A stretch of 64,000 nucleotides of DNA from Zelonia costaricensis (Eukaryota; Euglenozoa; Kinetoplastea; Trypanosomatida; Trypanosomatidae). The translations under genes and the position numbers were made by a program. Location of the stretch: NCBI GenBank assembly GCA_030849075.1, contig JASAOO010003461.1, forward strand, positions 1-64,000, in the 5' to 3' direction. Shown here piece by piece: positions 50,226 to 60,700 of the stretch; the stretch's first letter is position 1; the number at the start of each line of letters is the position of its first letter. A model generated the notes under the pieces. The model ran no database searches and was not told the origin of the DNA. It saw only the letters and a program-made list of their open reading frames with translations.

Positions 50226-51342
50226 TGGAAGCGAAGGGATCAGCACACACACGAAGGGGGTATGAGAGATCGGGGGGGGGGGTGGTGGTGGTGGTGGTGA
50301 GGGGGGACTGCGGTGGGTAGGGCAGAAGCTGAAGGTGGGTGAGAGGGCAGGTGGCGGTCGCCGCGCCATCACAAGGGAGAAGAGGTAGGGGGTGGGTGGG
50401 AGAGTGGATGGAGGGTGAGCGAGCATGGCATGGGGAGCAGGTCTCCATGGCGCTGCACACGTGAACACGCGTGGGCGATGCCGCAGTTGGGCCACGAGGC
50501 GGTGAAGTGGAGAGAGAAGCCGACAGCCCTCCCCCACCCTCACGCTCGCTGGGAGCGCAAACCCGCCTCCCATCAAGGCAGGGGAGAGAGACATTGCAGC
50601 TCTTCACGTGAACTGCCGCACGGGCCTGTCGCGTGGATGTGTTGGCGCTGCTGCAGTGGTGCGGGCACACGCCTGCGAGTGCGTCCTGCCACACACACAC
50701 ATACACACAGAGAGCCACACGGGCAAGTCTCCTCCCCATCCCAAGACTACGCAGCGTGTCGCCTCACGTGCACACCTGACCGCGAGAAGGGCAGCATCTT
50801 CACACTCCTCTCCGCACCGGTGGTGTTGAACTCCGTTCAGAGGCTTCGTTGGTGCGCGTTGCGGCTGCGCAATTTCGCCCGCGTCAACGGAGAGAACGGA
50901 AAGAAAGGCAAAGGCGGAAGCGGGAGCCTGTACCGGTGGTGGGTGGGGTGGAGCTCGCCTGGAGCGTGATGGACGCCGAGCGTGGCGGAGGGCCGGCGCG
51001 CAGGGCGTGCGTGAGAAGAGCTCGAAAGGAGGACGGGCACGCACAGCGCGTTGTGACCACACGTGCCTCCCCGCCGTCGCCTGTTCCCACTCTCACTGCC
51101 ACCGTTCCCCTCCCTCCCCTGACGTAGTGCTCCCCCTTCCCCGCCCCCTCGCCGCCTTCCCCCGCCTGCGGTGGGGCATCAGCACACCGATCTTCTACAG
51201 CCCACAACAGGGGAAGCGGGCGTGGTGCGAAGCGAGAGGAGGGGGCGGAGGGTGGACGGGGTCCACGACGAAGGCTGGCGTGGTGTAGCCACCTCTGTCC
51301 CTCCCCCTCTGTTCGCCGCAACCCACCCCTGTGACAGCTCGG

Positions 51343-51351
51343 CACACACAC

Positions 51352-51380
<29 letters not shown>
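51343..51380. repeat. CA microsatellite
   Basis: CA run with one AA interruption in the 3-kb gap between Rab11 and the 4-TM protein gene. Confidence 0.9.
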
Positions 51381-51382
<2 letters not shown>

Positions 51383-51637
51383 GACGGACACACAGACGCA
51401 CATCGAGGAGCCCGCCCAAAGGAAGAAGAACAGAAAGTAAGCGAGCGAGGGTAACACACACATAAAACAGTGGTGTCTGGTGTGTCACTGCTGAGCACAG
51501 TCGTGAGCGCTCATCCACTTCGAGCACCCAGCACACACACACACACACACAAACATACACATCCATAAAGACCTAGTCGATGTCACCTGCTCACGTACCT
51601 GTATGCGCGTACGTGATGGGCGAAACGGCTGCTTTAA

Positions 51638-51650
51638 CCCCCCCCCCCCC
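51638..51650. repeat. Run of 13 C
   Basis: Homopolymer of 13 cytosines on the plus strand. On the transcribed strand this is a G run, so it is not a pyrimidine tract for splicing. Its length is prone to sequencing error. Confidence 0.85.
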
Positions 51651-52952
51651 GACCGACGGACCGACCACCAGCCCCTTCTGCTTTTCGCGCTGCTCTCCCT
51701 CCGCGAGCCCCGCTCCCTGTGGCCTCCTCGCGCACATCACCTCCAGGCCCAGTTGATGCCCCCACGTGCCAGACGCACGCCTGCACAGGGTGAAGGAGTG
51801 CCGAGAGTGTGAGGGAAGGGGGTGTGGGGCGGCGAAGACCGTCGCCCTTGTTGGCAATCACACACACACACACACAGACAGACACACACGGCGGTGTGCC
51901 CCTTGCCTTCCGACCCCACCTCGTCAGCCCCTGCACGCGGACGAGCACGGCACAGTGCACGGCTAAACAACAAACAGCGAAGGCAGGGAGGAACATAAGA
52001 ACGAATGAAGCGAGAGAAGGAAAGATAACAAAGCGGCGATGGGGGGGCGAGGGGAAGGGCGTGTGAAAAGTAGTCCAGCGCCATCGCGAAGACTCCGGAA
52101 AGCGGAGGGGGGCAAGTCGGGAGCCGCGGAGGAGGGCAGAGAGCGGGAAGGGGGGGGGGGTGGATGGTCAACATCGACCAGAACACGCGGCGCGAGGAAG
52201 AACGCAAACGAACACATGAAAGCTACACAGCCAGGGGCACAACAACAAAAACACAACCAAGACAGCGTCAGAGAAGGAAAGAGAACTCGAAACGGAGTGA
52301 CGGCGAGGGACGGTGCGGAGGCGTTGTCGAGAGCACGCGATGCAGCACGGCCGTCACGCACCAACAGGAACACACACACACACACACACACGTTCTCCGT
52401 CACACGTGCCTGACCACCAAACACGTACGCCAAACGTCGGCAGCCTTTCTTTTCACTTGCCGAGTCTACGAAACAGAGAAGCAGGTGCGAGGGGCGGCGG
52501 CGGTGCGGCGGCAGCACAAGCAGCCTTGCGCACACGCGGCACACACTAGGAGGCATCGACGGGTGTGTGCCACACAGACGCACAGCGCGGGCTGGGAGGG
52601 AGGCGGGCTGTGTAAGGGGGGGGTGAGAGGGTGACGACACTGCGCAACGGGCAGCCAGGATAGGATTGGGGAGGGGGGGGGGGGTGACGCGGACCTGACC
52701 TCGCTTGTTGCGGCGTTCCTCCCTTCTCTCCCCCCCGCTGACGCACTTAGCACCACTGCCTGTATCGAGCGTCGCTCCCCCCCCCTAACCTACCTACCCA
52801 CCCACCTCGGCAACCACCTTCTCCTTCCTGCGCGAAGACGCTGAACCGAGCTGTACTCCTTACCGCTTCTACACTCTTCCAAGTCATCACCACTCCCACG
52901 CACATTCCTCCATCACCGGCGCCATGACGCTGGTGCGTGCAAGTGCGCTGCT

Positions 52953-53552
52953 CTAGTTGCTGATGCCCATCTCTACGAAGCGCTCGCCGTACGTCTTCGA
53001 CTTGACGCGCGCCAGCAGGACCGTCTGCACGTCGAACACGGCGATGACGTAGAGGAACATGTTGATGAACGCAGCGGCGAACAGCAGTGCATTGCCATTG
53101 CACTGTGCGACCGGCTCGCCCAGCGTGCCCGTCGTCACATTCTCGTTCTTGTCGTTCAGCATCTGGCCGATGCTGCCGATGCCAGAGTAGTTGCCGCTGA
53201 TGTTGATGCCGCCAATCGCGTTGCAGTCGCTCACCACCGGCGCAGACAGCCCCAACGAGTGCGCCACCAGGAAGGTCGTCGTGAGAATGAGAAACGTAAC
53301 GGCGTAGAGGAGGCGGTAGGCCTTGCGGGGCACGAAGTGGAGGATTAGGTAGCCGATGACCGTCGCGATGGCGAAGATGATGCCGAGGAAGTGCGCAAAG
53401 CCGGACTTACCGAAGCTCTTGGCCCCCGTAATCACGATGCCGGCACCGACGACGTACAGCAGGGTGATCACAGCCATGAGGATGGCCAAGATCAGCGAGA
53501 AGAACTTCCGCAGGAAGCTAAGAATCGTGTCGCAGATGGAAGCGCACCCCAT
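52953..53552 (-). CDS. Four-TM membrane protein with MGC acylation-type N-terminus
   Basis: 199 aa, no family recognised. The sequence starts MGCASIC: Gly2 fits N-myristoylation and Cys3/Cys7 fit palmitoylation, a dual signal common on trypanosomatid flagellar and surface-membrane proteins. Four hydrophobic segments lie at about 18-42, 52-74, 80-103 and 154-177. The 50-residue loop between TM3 and TM4 has three N-glycosylation sequons (N117 NIS, N121 NYS, N138 NVT) and two cysteines (C110, C151) that could pair. Topology is therefore N-in, C-in with a luminal or extracellular TM3-TM4 loop, which is tetraspanin-like in layout but without the CCG motif. The charged C-terminus (RVKSKTYGERFVEMGISN) is cytosolic. 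Function unknown. Confidence 0.85.
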   Translation of the reverse strand: MGCASICDTILSFLRKFFSLILAILMAVITLLYVVGAGIVITGAKSFGKSGFAHFLGIIFAIATVIGYLILHFVPRKAYRLLYAVTFLILTTTFLVAHSLGLSAPVVSDCNAIGGINISGNYSGIGSIGQMLNDKNENVTTGTLGEPVAQCNGNALLFAAAFINMFLYVIAVFDVQTVLLARVKSKTYGERFVEMGISN

Positions 53553-54725
53553 TTTCGCAGCTCGTCACGTGTCGTGCGTGTTCGTCGAATGGGTGTGGTA
53601 TGTGTCTGTGTGGGTACGCAACCCGGTTGATTCAGAAGGGGGACTTTGGGGAGGGCGATGTGCTTGTGTGTGTGAGGGGAAGGAGGTGAAGAACTGAGGC
53701 GATTGCTGCGTTGTACTAATGCAGAGAGAGAGAGAGGAGGGGTGGAGGTGGGTGGGTGGGTGTCCAGAAAAGGTCGTTAGGGCGAAAGCTGCGGGTGCGG
53801 CAGAGTGGGGTGGGGGGAGGCCGCAGCATGTGCGTGTGTGTGTCGTCAGCCGACAGCGCGCACATCAGCCATGAAGGATGAAACAAACACACAAAAAGCA
53901 CAAGAGTGCGAGAGAGGAGAGAAGAGGACGGCGATGAGAGAAGACAACGTCTGAGTCGCACGCGTGCGCATGCCTGCACGACGGAAAGCAGATGTGCTGT
54001 CAAGGACGCCCACCGCGTTACTCATCATGGGCGAGTTCCGCCTTGGGCGGTCTTTTCCTTGTTTTCTGACGTGAAGGCGTCGTCGTCGAGGTGCGCGCGA
54101 TCGGTGCTCACGAGCTCGACCAGCACCGGTGATGGCGAGTCCGCGGAGCGTCCCTGCGGCTGCACGCGAGCTGATATGCCCACAGCCGCAGAACATGGGC
54201 GGAGCGCGTTCACGGATTGAGCCATTGGGAGTCTCGCATGCAGTTGTGTTTGTGTTGCGTGTCGCGGTGGACACGACGAGGCTGCGCACATCGCTGCGGG
54301 GGGGGGAGGGGGAGGGTTCACCCGTTCGCCGCACACAGCACCAGGTGTGCTGGGAAGTGCGGGGAGAGTGAACGGTGTCCGAGGTCGACGACGCGCGCCC
54401 CCCTCATAGCCGGCGCGCGATCCTGCCCAGCGACGAGAGAGAGCGCACAGGAGAGGAAGACGAGGGCCGCGACATGACCGACTGCACGGCCCGTCAACGA
54501 CGGCGCGTCAACGCCGGCAGGCGCCAAGGAGATCACACACAAACACACACACACACACACATACACGCACACAAGCACATTTACACACATACCTTCAGAG
54601 CAAGACAGAGAAAACAGAGGAAACAAGAACGTCCAATGGCACCTGCCGAGCTGCGCCAGTCGGCGGCAAGAGGACCACCGCCACCTCCCCGTCGCCGCCG
54701 CCACCTCAGCGTTCCTCCCGGCACC
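53553..54725. other. Intergenic region, 1.2 kb
   Basis: No gene is supported. It contains the putative acceptor of the 4-TM gene, short TG tracts, a G run near 54299-54306, and a CA tract near 54541-54570 close to the stop of the large membrane-protein gene. Confidence 0.6.
53663..53695 (-). other. Putative spliced-leader acceptor of the 4-TM gene
   Basis: A minus-strand TTCTTCACCTCCTTCCCCTC tract is followed by CACACACACAAG, with the AG at 53664-53663 and an implied 5' UTR of about 110 nt. Confidence 0.5.
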
Positions 54726-57700
54726 TCACCAGCGCAGCTTCGCCTCGTCTGTCACCACCGCCGAGTCGCAGCCCACCAGCGCAACAGTGTCGGTGTCGGG
54801 GTCCACGGCGAGGCTGCAGCCGTTGTGGAACGTCATGCCGCACAGAGGGCGCACCGAGTAGCCGTTCACGACGTCGTCGTTGTAGCCGTCCCGCCGCACG
54901 CGCTCCTTGGTGATCCCGTTGTCGCAGACCCAGTCCTCCACATCGATGGCGTAGTACGGGTACGAGGCAGTTGCATTCGTCGCCGCCATGCAGCAGCAGC
55001 CAGACGTGAAGCTCTCCCAGTTGCTGTAGCCCGCCAGCTCGTACGTGACGCCGCCGGTGTGCTGGAGCCGCGTGCCGTCAATGAATTGCCAGTCCACCGT
55101 GTGCAGCATGCCGCACATCGCCAGCGCCAAGGCCAGCGTTGCGATCAGGCCGAGCACGATGAAGAGGAACGTCAGCACGCGCCGCACCGCTGCGTCGATC
55201 TCGTAATCGACGTAGGTCTGCACCGACGTGAGCTGGTCGCGGTGCTCCCAATAGGATTCCTTCAGGCGCTGACGGACGAGGAAGAGGCAGCGCAGCTTCT
55301 GGATAAGCGGGTCGGGCGCCGCGTCGCCGTCCGGCTCCGCCTCGCTGGGCGGGAGCGCGGCGGCTGCGGCAGTCGCGGAGAACGCGCGGCCGCAGGCGCC
55401 GGTGCTGCCAGGGGTGGCGGTGGCCGACGTCGACGTCGACGCCGGGGTGGTGCTGGCGCCGTGCATCGGGCGGTGCCGTGGCTCTGGGGAGGAGGTGGCT
55501 GGCCTCGGGCCGCCGCTGTGCAGGTGGGGACTGGCCACGTCGTCGTCCCCCTCGTCGCCGTAACCGCCGCTGTCGTGGCGGCCGGGCGCCGACGGCCCGT
55601 GCGTGCGGGACTGCGAGGTGATGCTTGCCATGCTGCCGTGGCGGGAGAGCCCCCCGGTGATGAAGGAGAGCAGCATGGAGTGTTGCCGCGTGATGGCCGG
55701 ACGCTGCCCCGACGCGGCGGACTCCCCTGCGCGCCCGCTGACGGCGCTGCTTGTGGTGAAGCTGCTACTGCTGTCGCTGCCCCGGCGCACAGCGGCATCC
55801 GGGTGTGTGCTGCCGCGGGCGCCGTGCTGAGGCGGGTGAAGGGTAGAGGACGCCGGCTTCACCTTGGCCAGCAGCTTGCCCATGAGCAGCCGTGCGAGGT
55901 GGCCAGCCTTCGTCGTCGGCCGCGACGCCGCAGCTCCGTGGCGGCGGTGCGAGCTCGGCCTGCTGCCGCCGTTGTTGCGGTCTGCGGACGCACCACTGGA
56001 GAGGGGCGGCGGGGGCGTCGGGGAACGGCTGCTGTGGCTGCTGCACCCCCCGCTGCTGCTGCTGCTGCTGCTGCTTCTGATGTGTTCGAGGTCGCCGCGC
56101 TCCCACCTCGCCCGCTCCCGCCGCTCGCGACGCCGCATCTTCTCAGGCTTGGCGTCGTTCGCAGCTTCATAGAGGAGCTCCGTCAGCATGGGGCCCCACT
56201 GCTCCAGCCAGTTGACCGACCCCGCCGTAGCGCCGCCACCGCCGTGCCCGCCGGCGTCGTCCTCGTCCTCGGGCAGCCTCGGCATGCCCGCGTCGATCAG
56301 CAGCGCATCACCGCCATGGAGTCCGGCGTAGTGGGCGTCTGTGTGGGCGAGGAGGTCCTGCTCCCGCTGCATCTCCGAGTCGAGGGGCACGAGCACCAGC
56401 CCCGGGCCGCGGTCTTGCCGCAGCCGGACCGCCTGCGCCTGATACTCGTTCGCGGCGACGAGTACGGGGCCCTGCAGCCACGGCAGCTGGAGGCCGCCCG
56501 TCACGGCAAGCGAGGTGTACACTGGGGAGATGAGGAGCGAGTTCGCCTCGAGCACCTCGCCGCCGTCTGCGGGTTGCGTCGCCGTCGACCGCTTCTTCAC
56601 GACCGAGCCGCCGGCACTGTCGATCTGCGCCTGCGAGTATTGCAGCTCGGCGCGGCGTGCTTGCTGCTCCTCCACGAGCTGTGCGTAGTACTGCTGCTGT
56701 AGCGAGGCCATGGAGCGGTGCTGCGGCGGGTTCTTGTCCGCTCCGCCGTCTGACGCTGTGGTGGTCGGCGCCGGCGCGCTGTAGAACAGGCTCCAGGGTG
56801 GCATGCTGCCGGGGACATCCACAACGCCCAGCATCGCATCGGTCGGGTTGCCCCAGAACGCGCGCCGGTCGCCCTCGCGGCGCCGCCGCTGCAGCTCGTG
56901 CGTCGTGCACAGCCGCGCAAGCCCACGCTCGTCTGCGGAGCCGGCGCACACCTGCCGCCGCACGTACACCTCCGTGAAGCTCAGCACCGCGCCACCGCCG
57001 CTGCGGGTGGCGCTTGGCTTCTCTGCGCCACCGACGCCGTGCTTCCTGTACTCCTCCTCGCCCCCGGCGCCCCTGCAGCAGCAGCAGCAGCAGCGGCCGC
57101 ACGTGAACAGGTGGGCAACCCCGGCCAGGGCGCGCTGCACGCCGTCGCCGCCGCCGCCGCCGCCGCACACAGGCGCCGGCTCCGCTGCCGAGTACTCCGT
57201 CGCATCCATATGGAGGGGCGCCGTGCCGTTGGGCACACCGCCGTCTGAGGAGGGGCGGCCGGTGTCGCGCCTGGCAACGGGGTCGCGTTGGCGCCCGTGA
57301 CACGCGGTGGGGGGCATTGCGTTGGACAGCAGCGTGGTAAAGCTATCGCCCGCCGTTGAGCTCGCTGCCGCTTCGGTCGCTGCTGCTGCTGCTGGGTGAC
57401 GTCCAGGCGGCAGCAGCGGCACGGAGTGTGCCTCCGCGTCGTCCGCCTCGCTGCCCTCCCCCCGCCTCGCCTCGGTTCGTTGCCAGGGCAGCGAGACCCC
57501 CGCCAGCAGACGCGTCAGCGACATCGACAAGCGCCGCCGGAAGTCACCTGCCGCCGCCGCAGTGCCGCTGTTGCTCCTGCTGCCGCTGGCGCCGCGGTGT
57601 CGCCGCCTGCTCTGGCTCGGTGACCGGCACTGCCGCGGCTGCTGCTGAGGCTGCGGGTTCCTGACGGTGGTGGCGGAGCGGCGCCGCAGGTACGGCAGGG

Positions 57701-60700
57701 CACGGGATGCCCACCATGTCGACGTGGCGTGCTGCCTGAAGTACAGCGACGGCACGAAGGCCTCGGTCGACTCCCGCGCGTACTCGCCCGCCGCATCGCT
57801 CGTCAACGCCGCCACCGGGTCGCCGGTCAGCCGCCGCGCACGGCGACGCTCCTCGTCGAAGGTCAGTGACAAGTCCCGTGAGCCGCCGCCACCGCTGTGG
57901 CGGGTGCGGGGGGTGGCCGTGGCTGTGGGTAGGGGCAAGGTGAGCTGCTGCTGATGCTGCTGGAGAGAGAGCGACAGCTCCAAGTTGTTTCCCGCGCCCG
58001 CCGCGGTACTGGAGGAGGGCACGCACACGAGGGAGGCCGACTGCAGCGGGTTGGACGCCGGCGACGCCGTCAGCGTCGATGCCGCGCCGCTTCGCGCTGC
58101 TGCTGCTGCGGCTTTTGTGGGGGTGAGCCGCAGCTGCCCTCCGTTGGCGGGCACCGGCACCGACCGGCTGCCCAGGCCCTGCAGCGACTGGCTGGGTGAG
58201 GGCCCAATGAACCCGGTGCCTATCGGGGAGGGGGAGAGAGAAAGGCTGCGCCGCACTCCAGCCCCGAGCGGGGGCGGAGCGCCAGCGCCGCCGTGCTGCC
58301 GCCGCCGCGCACCACTGCCACCGCCGTTTGTCCGGTTGACCGCCGCGGCCGCGATGGGGAGCGTCAGCCTTGGAAAGCCCCCCCACGACCCACCCAGACC
58401 CCCGCCGTCTTGCCGGCTCTGCCCAGGCGACGGGCCGCTGGACGGAGGCCGAGGGCCCGGCGACGGCTGCGGCTGCGCGGCCGCTGTGGCTGTTGCCCGC
58501 CCCTTGGCACGGTGGGGCTCGGCACGCACCGCCTCGACGCCCCTCGTGACGGTGCTCGTGCGCTGGAAGAGGGGCGCCGTCCGGAGCAGCGCGGGCCCTG
58601 CCGCCCTCGATGCCGGCGCAGACACCCTCACATTTCCAATACTGGCTTCCAGCGCCGAGGGCCCTTCCGCCACGACATAGTCGGCGCCGCCGGTGCAGCC
58701 GCACCCGGCGCGGTTCGGCTGGCCCTGTCGTTCCCGCCTCCGCTCGCGGTAGTCGTGGTAGAGCATGATGAACGGAGCGGCGATGGTTTCTGCGGCGATG
58801 ACGCACATCGCCCGCAGCAGCGTGCCCCACGTCCGGGCCTGCAGCAGCACCTGCACCGAGTCCTCCTGCACCACCGCCGCACGCGACACGAGGCTCTGCG
58901 GACTGCGCCCGCTCCGACCGCTGCCGCTTGACGTGGTGGTGGTCGAGCCCGCCACTGACGTCGCAGCGCTGTCCGTCTCGTCCCGGCCGCGCGGCTCCCC
59001 GCCCCCCTCCGCCGTGTCGCTGCCGCCGCGTCGCTGCGGGCGTCCGGCAGCATCGCGACGGCCGTTGGGGGCTTGTGGCGGCCGCGGCAGGGGGGGCAGC
59101 GAGGCACTGCGGTGATGCAAGCACCCGTCAGCCGCCGCTCCTGCCGCGGCGGCGGTGGGCCGCAAGGTGGCCGCATACGAGCTGAGACTGAGGGAGTGAC
59201 TCCTGCGGCTGCTACCGCCGCTGCTGCTGCTGCTCCTGCTGATACTGCTGCGGCTCCCCGGAGCCGCGTCACCCAGAAGCGGGTTGCGGGCACGTCGTGG
59301 TGGGCTGTCGCCGCCCCGCAGCGGCTGCATTTCTACAGCGTCGCCGTCCACGCTGTCCTCCTCCACCTTGGAGCGGGGCCGCCCGGGCAGCGGCTCCGAG
59401 TGCCGGCGCTGAGCCTCACGCCTCTCGCCCCTCTTGCGGTGCTGCTGCTGCTGATGCTGCTGATCGCCCGCGGTGGCTGCCGCCTCCACGATGCCGGAGG
59501 CCGCGGTGTGGAGCGGGTTGCATGGCTGGCTGATCAATGCGGGTCCGTCGGGTGCGGCGTACGCCGTAGTGACGCCCTCAACCAGGCGTCGCTGCAGCAT
59601 GTCGCCCCATCGGCGCTCATTGCGCAGCGACAGCACCTCCCCCACCAACACCGCCAGCAGCGGCACCACCACGAGGCAGATCATCAGCAGCGCCCACACA
59701 GCGGTCGGCACCGCAGCACGACCGAAGTGCTGGGCCACGAGGCAGACCACACTGCACACCGCCACCATCGCCTGCGTGGCTGGGAAGAAGAGGGTTTCTG
59801 TGGGGCGCATAAAGGGCCGCAGGACGAGGGAGCAGGTCAGGGCGATGAGGGGGATGACGAGGAAGAAGACCATGCCCACCCACGCGATGTCGCTCTGCTG
59901 CCCCCGCCGCATGATGCAGCCGACAATACCCAATACAATCTTCTGCAGCAGGAAGGACAGCCGGTAGAAGCGAAAGCGGGGCTTGTATGCCCGGTACGCG
60001 AAGGCAGCGCTGTTGTCGGAGAAGAGCACCTTCTGATAGTAGAGCTCCGCCGGCGTGAAGACGTCGTAGTAGCGGCGCTGCAGCGGGTACACATCCTGCA
60101 GCACGCGCACGCCGTACTGCGCCAAGTAGAACTGCAGGTACGGCAGAAAGATCAAATAGAACATGAACATCAGCGCGCCGCCCACGTGGTAGTAGCCGTC
60201 AACGCCGTCGCACGGCACGCGGGAATCGTAGACGAGGCGGGACTGCGTGTGTGCGGTCGAGCACAGGGACGCCTGCATCGCGGCCGAGCAGCGCTGCGGG
60301 TAATCGTGAAACGCGCAAGAGAGGCACCCCACAGGCAACGTCGCCCCGGTGCTCGCGGACGTGTTCTCAAGGGGTGGGAAGAGGGAGGCGGCGTGCGGCA
60401 GCCGCGTCCCTGCCGCGCATGTCGCGGAGGTGCAGTAGATGACAGAGATGAAGTTGGTGACGACGTTGATGTACAGCACCGAGGCGAGCATCAGCAAAAC
60501 GCAAAGGACCGGCAGCTGAAAGAACTGGCTACACCCCTGCTGCACCCGGCGTCCGCCGCGGGACATGCTCAGCACCCACCAGGCCCCCGTCCCCGCGGCC
60601 ACCACCAGCCCAATGGCGCCGAGCGCCTTGAAGACGGCACTCTCCTGCACTTCCGCCATCGACCGAATGGGAATCCCGCCCAGCAACACAAAGCTGCCCA

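Larger units (their letters stand above)
49938..52952. other. Longest gene-free stretch, 3.0 kb
   Basis: No gene is supported on either strand; the open frames are short and Cys/His/Thr/Pro-rich. It contains the Rab11 acceptor, a G run near 50273-50282 followed by GGT repeats, CA microsatellites at 51343-51380, near 51533-51552 and near 52370-52391, a run of 13 C at 51638-51650, and G runs near 52151-52160 and 52672-52684. No tRNA, rRNA or snoRNA signature was recognised. Confidence 0.55.

Noticed and set aside
54038..54060. GC stem (CCGCC/GGCGG) followed by a T-rich stretch on the plus strand
   Set aside because: Resembles a bacterial intrinsic terminator, but this is a eukaryotic minus-strand unit with no plus-strand gene before it.
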